Source: CAWHJB01 sp963698715 (GTDB taxonomy: Bacteria > Chloroflexota > Anaerolineae > Anaerolineales > UBA4823). Taken from it: 64,000 nt of DNA. The stretch spans positions 787,385 to 851,384 of the forward strand of contig CAVORW010000004.1 in NCBI GenBank assembly GCA_963698715.1, read 5' to 3'. The translations under genes and the position numbers were made by a program. This document shows, piece after piece, positions 1 through 8,077 of this stretch. Positions within the stretch are counted from its first letter, which is position 1; the number at the start of each line of letters is the position of its first letter. The notes under the pieces were generated by a model that saw only the letters and a program-made list of their open reading frames with translations, was not told the DNA's origin and did not search any database.

Positions 1-884
1 CCTTCCAGAAACTGGGCACCCGCGTCAGCATGTTTGCGCTTGACTCACGCCCGCTGATTACCGCCATCCCTGAAGCCGCCGCAGCCATCCAGGCAGAGCT
101 GGAGAGGCGCCGGATCAGTACCTACTACAACGCTGCTGCCAAATGCTTTGATGAAACTACGCGCACGCTCACCCTGCAGCAGGGCGAGATGGAAATCACT
201 CTGCACGATGTGGATAAAGTGCTCATCGCCATCGGACGGGTGCGCAACCTGGACAAGCTGGATCTGGAGAAAGCGGGGATCGCCGTTGACCCCCGCCTGG
301 GTGTGCTGGTCAACTCCTTCGGGGAGACCAACGTCAAGGGCGTGTATGCCATCGGCGATGTCACCCCGACCTCCGCCTTCACCCATTCTGCCAATGCCCA
401 GGGACGGCGGGTCAGCCAACGGATCGCCTTTCCGCTCCTACCGCTCGCTAAAAAAGAGCCGCTCTTCCCCAACGCCACCTTCAGCGATCCAGAAGTTGCG
501 ACGGTCGGATTGACACCTGAGCAGCTTTCCAAGCGCTGCCATCCCAAGGCAATCAAACGCATCCGGGTGGATTTCAAGACGCACACCGATCGCGGTTACA
601 CGGATAGTGTAGAGAACGGTTTTATCATCGTGGACGCCGTACGTCTGACCGGGCAGATCCTGCATGCCACCATCGTCGGGCCGCGCGCCTCCGAGATGAT
701 CTCGTTTTTCACCCTGGTCATGAGCCAGAAGATCTCGTTGTACAAGATCTACCGGCTGGTATATCCCTATCCAACCTATTCGAGCGGCATCTTGAAGATT
801 GCAGACTTCTTCATGCGTGAGACTTTGACCAATTTGAAAGGCGAAATTGGTGCCTATTTGCGCTATCGTTTTGCGCGACCCTAA
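1..884 (+). CDS. Pyridine nucleotide-disulfide oxidoreductase, C-terminal part (cut by window edge)
   Basis: The reading frame is open to the left edge (codons start at position 3), so the N-terminal FAD domain and redox cysteines lie outside. What remains is the end of the NAD-binding domain (KLGTRVSMF, the usual strand after GxGxxG), the second FAD motif (VKGVYAIGDVTPTSAFTHSA) and the C-terminal dimerisation domain. The family includes dihydrolipoamide dehydrogenase, mercuric reductase and relatives that use NAD(P)H and FAD to reduce disulfides or metals. The C-terminus has YPYPTYSSG where lipoamide dehydrogenases have a His-containing HPT motif, so it is probably not a classical Lpd. It ends 18 bp before the start of the ABC-transporter lipoprotein gene and is likely the first visible gene of that operon. 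A second full-length paralog closes the operon at 6599-7996. Family is sure, substrate unknown. Confidence 0.85.
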   Translation, partial: FQKLGTRVSMFALDSRPLITAIPEAAAAIQAELERRRISTYYNAAAKCFDETTRTLTLQQGEMEITLHDVDKVLIAIGRVRNLDKLDLEKAGIAVDPRLGVLVNSFGETNVKGVYAIGDVTPTSAFTHSANAQGRRVSQRIAFPLLPLAKKEPLFPNATFSDPEVATVGLTPEQLSKRCHPKAIKRIRVDFKTHTDRGYTDSVENGFIIVDAVRLTGQILHATIVGPRASEMISFFTLVMSQKISLYKIYRLVYPYPTYSSGILKIADFFMRETLTNLKGEIGAYLRYRFARP

Positions 885-902
885 TTTTTTGGAGAAATGA
901 TA

Positions 903-2204
903 ATGAAACGATTTGTATTTATCTTTGTTTTTTTTGCACTGCTTCTTGCAGCTTGCGCTCCCAGCGCAACAACCGTCCCGCAACCAGAAAACACCGAGCC
1001 GCCGGCTGCATCCTCTAACCAGACAGTTCCAGGCGAGTTCGATCTCAACAATTGGGACAGCGTTCTGGCAACTGCGCGCGGGCAGACGGTCAACTGGTAT
1101 CTCTGGGGCGGCTCAGACAGCATCAATGCCTTTGTGGATAATTTCTACGGCAAGTCGCTGCAGGAACGCTTTGGCATCACCCTCAATCGTGTGCCCTTGG
1201 CGGACACTGTGGATGCCGTCAATCAGGTGCTGAGCGAGAAGCAGGCTGGCGCCGACCCAGGCGCGGTGGACTTGATCTGGATTAATGGCGAGAACTTCTT
1301 CAGCCTCAAACAGGCAGATTTGCTTTATCCAGACTGGGCGCAGAAACTGCCGAACAGCCAGTATGTCAATTGGGAAAACCCCGCCATCTATCTCGATTTC
1401 GGCAACCCGGTGGAGGACCAGGAAAGCCCGTGGTCCTCGGCGCAGTTCCAGTTTATCTATGACTCAGCGCGGATGAGTGCAGACGAACTACCACGCTCCT
1501 ACGCTGACCTAAAAACCTGGGCCTGCGCCCATCCTGGTCGTTTCACCTACATTGCTCCGGGGCCGGGCGGTTTTCTGGGCACGCGTTTTGTCAAGGGCGC
1601 GCTGTATGAGATCAGCGGCGGGGCTGAGCAGTGGCAGAAATTCGACCAGGCAGCCTGGGATCAATGGGCGCCTGAATTGTGGAAGTATCTCAATGAGCTG
1701 GAACCCTGCCTGTGGCGCAACGGGGAAACCTACCCTAAAGATGAGTCCGAGCTGAAAAACCTGTTTGCCAACAACGAAGTGGATTTCTCCATGACTAACG
1801 ATATCACCGGCGCTGGCACTGGCATTGCCAACGACACGTTACCTCAAACCGCACGCGCCTTTGTGTTTGGCAACTACATGATCGGCGATTTCAACTACGT
1901 GGCTATCCCGTCCAATGCACCCCACAAAGCCGCAGCACTCGTCCTCGCGAACCTATTGCTGGAGCCTGAATTTCAGGCAGCCCAGATCTTGCCGGAGAAC
2001 GGCTTTGGCCTCGGTTACGCCATTGATGTAAATCGCGTTAGCGATCCAGCACAGGTTACCAGACTTCAGGACGCCGCCAGCAAATTGGGCGAAGCTGCCA
2101 CACCCGCTTCTGACCTGGCGAAAGCGCTGGTCGGTGACACCGCCGCGGAATACCAGAACCTGGTCGAACAGGGCTGGTCTGAGAACGTCTTGCAAGCCAA
2201 GTAG
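903..2204 (+). CDS. ynjB: YnjB-type ABC transporter substrate-binding lipoprotein
   Basis: A secreted solute-binding protein. The N-terminus is a lipoprotein signal (hydrophobic run, then LLLAAC, with the lipid Cys at residue 18), so it should be anchored outside the membrane. The mature part has motifs I associate with the YnjB family: GQTVNWYLWGG, ITLNRVPLADTVDAV, DLIWINGENF. Two in-frame ATGs are possible (897 and 903). The GGAG at 891-894 is only 2 nt from the first but 8 nt from the second, so 903 is preferred. Next come two permease genes and one ATPase gene, the usual binding protein/permease/ATPase order; in E. coli the permease YnjC is one fused protein, here it is two. The solute of YnjBCD is not established. 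Family assignment is from memory of conserved motifs. Confidence 0.8.
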   Translation: MKRFVFIFVFFALLLAACAPSATTVPQPENTEPPAASSNQTVPGEFDLNNWDSVLATARGQTVNWYLWGGSDSINAFVDNFYGKSLQERFGITLNRVPLADTVDAVNQVLSEKQAGADPGAVDLIWINGENFFSLKQADLLYPDWAQKLPNSQYVNWENPAIYLDFGNPVEDQESPWSSAQFQFIYDSARMSADELPRSYADLKTWACAHPGRFTYIAPGPGGFLGTRFVKGALYEISGGAEQWQKFDQAAWDQWAPELWKYLNELEPCLWRNGETYPKDESELKNLFANNEVDFSMTNDITGAGTGIANDTLPQTARAFVFGNYMIGDFNYVAIPSNAPHKAAALVLANLLLEPEFQAAQILPENGFGLGYAIDVNRVSDPAQVTRLQDAASKLGEAATPASDLAKALVGDTAAEYQNLVEQGWSENVLQAK

Positions 2205-2224
2205 GACTTACATCTCTAGACGCT

Positions 2225-3097
2225 ATGCGCGATAAGCTCATCTTCTCCCCCTGGATCTCGCTCGCCCCAGCCTTGATCATCGTAGTGGTCTTGCTGGGGG
2301 CGAGCCTTGCTTATGGCGTAGCGCAAAGCCTGGGATTGATGTCAGTGATCGGGCAAGACTCCATAAGCCTGGATGCCTACCAAAACCTGTTAACAGGACA
2401 GGGGTTAGCAGGACGGGAGTTTTGGGGTTCCCTGGTTTTTTCGCTGTGGATCAGCCTGGCATCCACAGCGATATCAGCTGCGGTGACGCTGCTGATTACG
2501 GTCTGGTTATCTGAACGGCGCAACGGAAGCGGCAACCTAGATACGCTGGCGCTCAACTGGAATCTGGCTTTCCCACACCTGGTGTGGGCGATGGCGCTGA
2601 TGCTTTTCCTCTCGCAAAGCGGTCTGCTGGCGCGCTGGGCGGCAAATCTGGGCCTGATCCAGTCTCCAGCAGGGTTCCCGGTGCTGATGCGCGATCGCTA
2701 CGGAATTGGCATAATTCTACATTACGTCAGTAAAGAAATTCCTTTTTTAGTTTTGATTCTGCTGGCGGTCCTGCAGGCCCAACCGGCGGGCTACGATCTA
2801 GTGGCAGAAAATCTGGGAGCCAGCCGTTGGCAGAGGTTGCGGTATGTAACCTTACCGATGGTCACACCGGCGCTTCTTTCAGGTGCGCTGCTGGTTTTCG
2901 CCTTTGTCTTTAGCAGCTATGAAGTCCCGGCATTGCTGGGGGTGAGTTACCCTCGCATGCTGCCGGTGCTGGCGCTGCGTTTTTTTAACGATCCTGATTT
3001 GCGCTCACGCGCCGATGGGATGGCGATCAGTCTGGTGATTACTTTGATCGTATTAATTGTGGCAGCGATCAGCCTGAAGAAGGGTGAGCAAAAATGA
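2225..3097 (+). CDS. ABC transporter permease (YnjC N-half-like)
   Basis: Integral membrane subunit of the importer starting at 903. About six hydrophobic segments are visible, the first at residues 13-35 (long Ala/Leu/Val run). The EAA-type loop that docks on the ATPase is near residues 190-215 (LVAENLGASRWQRLRYVTLP, G in the expected place). It follows the binding protein by 20 bp and overlaps the next permease by 4 bp (ATGA), which implies translational coupling. It pairs with the 264-residue permease to form the heterodimeric channel. The call as permease is firm; the link to YnjC rests on the neighbouring YnjB-like protein. Confidence 0.85.
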   Translation: MRDKLIFSPWISLAPALIIVVVLLGASLAYGVAQSLGLMSVIGQDSISLDAYQNLLTGQGLAGREFWGSLVFSLWISLASTAISAAVTLLITVWLSERRNGSGNLDTLALNWNLAFPHLVWAMALMLFLSQSGLLARWAANLGLIQSPAGFPVLMRDRYGIGIILHYVSKEIPFLVLILLAVLQAQPAGYDLVAENLGASRWQRLRYVTLPMVTPALLSGALLVFAFVFSSYEVPALLGVSYPRMLPVLALRFFNDPDLRSRADGMAISLVITLIVLIVAAISLKKGEQK

Positions 3098-3888
3098 GCC
3101 GCCTTCCAAGATATATCCTGCGAGTTATCCTTTACCTGCTCCTTATCGCCCCGCTGATGCTGTTTGTAGTGTATGCCTTTTCTACCCGCTGGTTTTTTCC
3201 GCAGCCTTTTCCGGCTGACTGGACAACAGATGCATTTGTACGCGTGGTTAATGATCCCCGCTTGCTCAGCGGACTAGGCGACAGCTTGATGATCGCGGTA
3301 ATCGTCAGTCTCTTAGCGCTGGTCATCGGCTTTCCGGCAGCGCGTGTGCTCGGCTTGCGCCAATTCCGAGGGCGACAGATTGCCTGGTTGGCGCTGTTCC
3401 TGCCCACGATTGTGCCGCCGCTGGCGATTGGCATGGGACTGAACATCCTCTTCCTGCAAATTGGCCTGGCAGGCTCAATGAAAGGTGTGGTCCTGGCGCA
3501 TCTTATCCCGACGCTGCCGTATGTAATTTTCACCCTGGCGGGAGCGTATGCGCGCTATGATGAAAATTACGAGCTGCAATCTCTGGTGCTCGGGGCGAGC
3601 CCGGCGCGCACGTTTCTCACCGTCACACTGCGGCTGATGGCCCCAAGCGTGATTGTAGCCACCTTGTTTGCGTTTTTGATCTCCTGGAGCCAATATCTGC
3701 TGACCCTGCTGATCGGCTCCGGTCGCATCATCACATTGCCAATCCTGCTCTTCTCGGCTGCCTCCGGCGGAAATCCGGTCACCATTGCGGCCATCTCCTT
3801 GATCTTTCTTGCACCGCCTGTCCTGGTGATCGCTGCTACAGCCAGGCAACTCAACCAACAAGGCAGCGAACTACGTGAGCAATACTGA
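3094..3888 (+). CDS. ABC transporter permease (YnjC C-half-like)
   Basis: Second transmembrane subunit, 264 residues, about six hydrophobic helices. The EAA loop is near residues 160-185 (ELQSLVLGASPARTFLTVTL, conserved G). The start codon lies in an ATGA overlap with the first permease, and the stop overlaps the ATPase start by one base (TGATG), so permease and ATPase expression are tightly linked. In the E. coli Ynj system both halves are one polypeptide; here they are separate. Substrate unknown. Confidence 0.85.
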   Translation: MSRLPRYILRVILYLLLIAPLMLFVVYAFSTRWFFPQPFPADWTTDAFVRVVNDPRLLSGLGDSLMIAVIVSLLALVIGFPAARVLGLRQFRGRQIAWLALFLPTIVPPLAIGMGLNILFLQIGLAGSMKGVVLAHLIPTLPYVIFTLAGAYARYDENYELQSLVLGASPARTFLTVTLRLMAPSVIVATLFAFLISWSQYLLTLLIGSGRIITLPILLFSAASGGNPVTIAAISLIFLAPPVLVIAATARQLNQQGSELREQY

Positions 3889-4928
3889 TGGCTAAAGTAA
3901 ATCTAATTTCCCTAACAAAAACCTATAATGGACAGCCCACTCCAACCCTCAATGATTTCACCTTGTTTGTTGAGGATGGGGAAATGGTAGCCTTATTAGG
4001 ACCTTCCGGCTCCGGTAAATCCACCTTGCTTAAACTGATCACCGGTATCGAGCGCCCGGATACGGGCGACATCCAGTTTGACGGCGTTTCCATCATGAAC
4101 ACGCCTCCCAACAAGCGCGGGGCGGTGTTCATGTTCCAGAAATCCTATCTCTTCCCGTTTTTGAGTGTGGCTGACAACATCGGCTTTGGGCTGAAGGTAC
4201 AGGGGGCAACATCTGAGAAAATCCAGGCGGAAGTGGGACGCATGCTGCGCCTGATCGGCCTGCCCGGCATAGAAAACCGTAAGCCGGGGCAGCTTTCGGG
4301 CGGCGAGCAGCAGCGCGTGGCGCTGGCGCGCGCCCTGGTCACCAACCCCAAATTGCTGTTGCTGGATGAACCCTTGAGCAGCCTGGATTCCGCGGTGCGG
4401 ATAAACTTGCAGGAGGCCATTCGCAATATCCAGCGCGAACTGGGCATCACCACTATCCTGGTAACGCACGACCTGGGTGAAGCCATGGCCATGTCCGACC
4501 GCCTAGCGCTGCTGCTGAATGGAGAAATCGTTGCCATCGACCGCCCAGAGAAACTTTTCCATCACCCCCCGACCATCTCTGCAGCACAGTTCATGGGCGT
4601 TTCCACCTTTTTTACCGGGAAACAAGCGGCAGGTTGGTTAGAAACGGCGCATGGCATCCTAAAGACGCCCTGCAATGGGACGAAATCCAGCCCCACCACT
4701 TACGCCATCCGCCCCGAGCATATCCGCGTTCAAACCGATTGCGGTGCAAACACTTTACCAGGAAAAATAATCGACTGCGTCTTTCGAGGCGAATACATCG
4801 AATACCAGGTGGCAGTAGGTGATCGCCCAATACGCGCCCGCATGCCGATGCCAGCACTGATGTTCCCAAACAATGCTGATGTATTTGTACATTTTCCTGA
4901 AGAGCAATTATTCGAGGTACAGAAATGA
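3888..4928 (+). CDS. ABC transporter ATP-binding protein (YnjD/PotA-like) with TOBE-like tail
   Basis: Cytoplasmic ATPase that powers the importer. Walker A is GPSGSGKST near residues 38-46, then a Q-loop, the signature LSGGEQQR, Walker B LLLLDEPLSSLD and the H-loop LVTHD. After about residue 230 there is a C-terminal extension with YAIRPEHIRV and FRGEYIEYQV, typical of the TOBE regulatory domain found in spermidine/iron/sulfate-type importers. All catalytic motifs are intact. It overlaps the permease by 1 bp and the flavin reductase gene by 4 bp. Confidence 0.92.
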   Translation: MAKVNLISLTKTYNGQPTPTLNDFTLFVEDGEMVALLGPSGSGKSTLLKLITGIERPDTGDIQFDGVSIMNTPPNKRGAVFMFQKSYLFPFLSVADNIGFGLKVQGATSEKIQAEVGRMLRLIGLPGIENRKPGQLSGGEQQRVALARALVTNPKLLLLDEPLSSLDSAVRINLQEAIRNIQRELGITTILVTHDLGEAMAMSDRLALLLNGEIVAIDRPEKLFHHPPTISAAQFMGVSTFFTGKQAAGWLETAHGILKTPCNGTKSSPTTYAIRPEHIRVQTDCGANTLPGKIIDCVFRGEYIEYQVAVGDRPIRARMPMPALMFPNNADVFVHFPEEQLFEVQK

Positions 4929-5464
4929 CAGGCCAGGCGCTTCGGGAAAGTATGCGGCGTTGGGCAACCGGCGTTGCCGTGGTTACCTCCCGTTATCAGG
5001 ATAACGAGCACGGTATGACGGTGAACTCGTTCACTGCTGTCTCGCTCGAACCCCCGTTGGTGATGGTAGCGATGGATCGGGCTTCACGTACCCGCGCCAT
5101 GGTATCTCAGGCGGGGATCTTTGGCGTGACGATCCTGGCTTCACACCAGCAAGCTATCGCCGAGCAGTTCGCTGGATCGAATGGAGACTATCAAAACCGG
5201 TTTGACGGCATCGAGACCCAGCGCCTCGTTTCGGGCATGCCATTCATCGTCGGAGGTTTGGCTTTCCTGGATTGCAGAGTATACGAGACCTATCAGATTG
5301 CCACGCATACGCTCTTTTTTGGCCAGGTTGTAGACATCTGCATCAATTCGGAAGACCCTGTCGAACCGCTGCTCTATTTCAACCGGAGCTACCAGCAAAT
5401 CGCCACCCAAGGTAAGAGCATAATGGATGTTCCCCTTAACAGTGGTACAAGGTGTGAACTATGA
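4925..5464 (+). CDS. Flavin reductase-like (FMN-binding split-barrel) protein
   Basis: A 179-residue flavin reductase domain protein (the DIM6/NTAB-like group that includes the reductase partners of two-component monooxygenases). Visible family features are RRWATGVAVVTS near residues 10-22, GMTVNSFTAVSLEPPLVMVA (FMN-phosphate region) and the C-terminal HTLFFGQVVDI. These enzymes bind FMN or FAD and use NAD(P)H to supply reduced flavin. It sits between the ABC importer ATPase and a kinase gene with 4-bp ATGA overlaps on both sides, so it belongs to the operon. A role on the imported compound is inference only. Confidence 0.8.
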   Translation: MTGQALRESMRRWATGVAVVTSRYQDNEHGMTVNSFTAVSLEPPLVMVAMDRASRTRAMVSQAGIFGVTILASHQQAIAEQFAGSNGDYQNRFDGIETQRLVSGMPFIVGGLAFLDCRVYETYQIATHTLFFGQVVDICINSEDPVEPLLYFNRSYQQIATQGKSIMDVPLNSGTRCEL

Positions 5465-6612
5465 CCACCTCTCGCAGACTTACGAAGGAATTGCCCAATA
5501 GCATCCTCGATATCCTGTCCCAGCGCCTGCCAGATTTTCGAATCCAGGGCAAGGCTCAATCGCTATCCGGAGGCCTGTTGAATTATGTCTGGCGTGTTAC
5601 GGGCGACAGCCATTCGAACCCACGCTCGATGATCATCAAGTGGAGCCCGCCCTTCATTGCCTCGATCCCCGATGTCGAGCTCGACCCGCAGCGAAGCTCG
5701 ATTGAAGCGAAAGCTTTGACCGCTTTCGAGCCAGGTGATGCCCTGGCAGGTGTAGGCGAGGCAAAGGTGCGTGCTCCTTACTTGTATTTAGTTGATGAAG
5801 ATCAACATTTCCTTGCGATGGAAGATCTGGACGACTGGCCTGATCTGGGCGCCTGGCTACGCTCAGGTTCACACTCAGATACAGAGGCCGAAGTAATGGG
5901 CGAAGCCATAGGACAATTTATTGGAAAACTGCATCGCGCAAGCACATATCGATCTGACCTGGCGCAGCAGTTTAATAACAGCGCCATCCAGCGCACTCGT
6001 CTCGAATTCCAATATAAAAACATACAACAATACGCCCAAAACGCGAGTATACCGGACGCCAATGAAATTGGACGCCGAGCTATGACATACGGAGAGAAAT
6101 TACAGGAACCCGGCCTGACCCTCATCATGGGCGATTTATGGCCGCCTTCTATCCTGGTAACAGGATCGGGACTGCGGATTATCGATTGGGAATTGGCGCA
6201 TTATGGACGCCCATCCCAGGATATTGGCCATCTGGCTGCCCATTTGTGGATGCACAGCCACCGCGCGGTGAGCGGTTATGCAGCAATCGTTGTCAGGCAG
6301 CTATTGGACAGTTTTCTTAGCTCTTACCGGGCGACCCTGGGCAGTGATTTCGAAACGCTGTTTGGAATCGATGGTGTGCTAGAAAGCGCGATTCACTTTG
6401 GAAGCGAGCTGCTTACTCGCACCACGGGGGTTTTCCAAAAGGATTATCTTTATGCAGGATTAGCTCACACTGACTCAATCATTCAACAGGCGGTTGATAC
6501 AGCCGCCCGACATATTTGCCAGCCTGAGCAGACAAGCACATTTGATGCCCTTGGCTGGCGTATATTGATGCATACACAATTCTTAAAGGAACATATACAT
6601 GAAACAATATGA
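5461..6612 (+). CDS. APH / methylthioribose kinase-like phosphotransferase
   Basis: A 383-residue protein of the aminoglycoside phosphotransferase fold. LSGGLLNYVWRV near residues 37-48 is the nucleotide loop and MIIKWSPP gives the ATP-binding Lys. The catalytic loop is MGDLWPPSILV (Asp conserved; the usual His replaced by Met; Ser where many APH proteins have Asn, as in methylthioribose kinases with GDLHTGS). IDWELAHYGRPSQDIGHLA carries the Mg-binding Asp. It probably phosphorylates a small hydroxylated metabolite. Placed in the importer operon, it may act on the transported substrate. A sugar-alcohol or vitamin precursor is possible but nothing here decides it. Confidence 0.72.
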   Translation: MTTSRRLTKELPNSILDILSQRLPDFRIQGKAQSLSGGLLNYVWRVTGDSHSNPRSMIIKWSPPFIASIPDVELDPQRSSIEAKALTAFEPGDALAGVGEAKVRAPYLYLVDEDQHFLAMEDLDDWPDLGAWLRSGSHSDTEAEVMGEAIGQFIGKLHRASTYRSDLAQQFNNSAIQRTRLEFQYKNIQQYAQNASIPDANEIGRRAMTYGEKLQEPGLTLIMGDLWPPSILVTGSGLRIIDWELAHYGRPSQDIGHLAAHLWMHSHRAVSGYAAIVVRQLLDSFLSSYRATLGSDFETLFGIDGVLESAIHFGSELLTRTTGVFQKDYLYAGLAHTDSIIQQAVDTAARHICQPEQTSTFDALGWRILMHTQFLKEHIHETI

Positions 6613-7996
6613 CATCGCAGTGATCGGCGCAGGGTCGGGGGGATTGGTAGCCGCATTGACCGCTAACCGGCGAGGCTTGCGTGTTGCCATGCTGGAGAAG
6701 AATAAGATCGGGGGCGAATGCACCCATTCCGGGTGTGTACCCAGTAAAACCTTCATCAGCAGTGCCCGGCTTTACCACGCCATGCAGCAAGCTGAAACTC
6801 ATGGATTACCCAAAGTGGCCCCAGTGGCGCTATTTGAATTTTCCCGGGTTATGGAGCACGTCAACGAAGTCGTGCAAAGCATTTACCAGAACGAACAACC
6901 TGAGCACTTTCAAGAGCTTGGTATTGACGTTTACATTCACCCCTCTGGGGCGAAATTTTTAGACCAGCACGAAATCCAGGTCGGGGATGATGTGATCCGG
7001 GCTGAGTACACCGTCATTTCTACCGGCTCTTCACCCCGCATGGCCCCCCATGAAGGCGCCCTGGACGCGCTGACCAACGAAAACTTTTGGGATCTGCGCC
7101 AACAGCCAAAATCAATCCTGTTCCTCGGAGGAGGTGTTATATCGGTTGAACTCGGGCAGAGTCTGGCGCGCTTTGGCACCCAGGTGACGATCATCGAGCG
7201 CAACTCGCGCATCATCAAGGTCGCAGCTGAGGAGGCTGGCGCTTTGGCGACAGAAGTGTTGCAGAACGAGGGGATCCGCATCTTGACGGATTCTGAGGTC
7301 GTCAACTGCCAGCAAATGGCGCCAGACAAAATCAAAGTAACCGTTCGGCAAGGGGATGAATACCACGATCTGTTCACTGAACGCGTGTTTGCTGCCTTGG
7401 GGCGCGCACCAAACCTGGCTGGTCTGCATTTGGAACGCGCTGGAGTGGCCTACACAGAAGCAGGTATCACGACCAACGAATATTTACAAACAACCGCCCC
7501 CAATATCTACGCTTGCGGCGACGTGACCACGCCGGCCAAATTCACGCATGTCGCCTCTTACCAGGCGGAGATCTGCATCGATAACATTCTGGCGGGCAAT
7601 CACCGCCTGAACGATCTCTCTGTGGTTCCCTGGACGATTTTCATGGAGCCCGAGGTTGCTCACGTTGGGCTTTCCGAAGCTGACGCCAGGGAGAGATATG
7701 GGGAGGTCAACATTTCAAGGGTAAATACAGGATCTGTGGACCGTTTTATCACTGAGAGCGAGACCGCCGGCTTCTTGAAGCTGGTTATGGATCAAAACGA
7801 TGTCCTGCTGGGCGCAGACGCCATCGGGGCGCATGCCGGCGAGTGGGTGCAATTCCTTACCTATGCGATCAAACAGAGACTGCCGATCCAAAGCATTGCG
7901 GAAACGATCTTCGCCTATCCTACTTTTTCCGAGATTGTAAAAAAGGCCGTCACCCGTTATTTGCGCACCAGACAAATCCCTCTTCCCGAGATGTGA
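6599..7996 (+). CDS. Pyridine nucleotide-disulfide oxidoreductase (mercuric reductase-like, no HMA domain)
   Basis: Full-length 465-residue FAD/NAD(P) oxidoreductase. FAD motif GAGSGG near residues 10-15, redox-active pair C41 and C46 in GGECTHSGCVPSK, NAD(P) motif FLGGGVISVELGQ, second FAD motif IYACGDVT, and C-terminal dimerisation domain with AYPTFSE in place of the HPTxSE of lipoamide dehydrogenase. No N-terminal heavy-metal domain and no C-terminal vicinal cysteines, so Hg(II) reduction is doubtful. AAGGA about 9 nt upstream supports the start, which overlaps the kinase gene by 14 bp. It is the last gene of the operon and faces merA convergently. Paralog of the partial gene at 1-884. Confidence 0.88.
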   Translation: MKQYDIAVIGAGSGGLVAALTANRRGLRVAMLEKNKIGGECTHSGCVPSKTFISSARLYHAMQQAETHGLPKVAPVALFEFSRVMEHVNEVVQSIYQNEQPEHFQELGIDVYIHPSGAKFLDQHEIQVGDDVIRAEYTVISTGSSPRMAPHEGALDALTNENFWDLRQQPKSILFLGGGVISVELGQSLARFGTQVTIIERNSRIIKVAAEEAGALATEVLQNEGIRILTDSEVVNCQQMAPDKIKVTVRQGDEYHDLFTERVFAALGRAPNLAGLHLERAGVAYTEAGITTNEYLQTTAPNIYACGDVTTPAKFTHVASYQAEICIDNILAGNHRLNDLSVVPWTIFMEPEVAHVGLSEADARERYGEVNISRVNTGSVDRFITESETAGFLKLVMDQNDVLLGADAIGAHAGEWVQFLTYAIKQRLPIQSIAETIFAYPTFSEIVKKAVTRYLRTRQIPLPEM

Positions 7997-8077
7997 GTTG
8001 CGGCGGGATTAAAGACTGCACCTGAACGCTATGGTGATATCAACAGGGAAACTCACCCATTTATAAAGCGAGGTGGA

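Noticed and set aside
438..1126. Antisense ORFs around the first oxidoreductase and binding protein
   Set aside because: They overlap clearly conserved genes on the other strand and have no family features.
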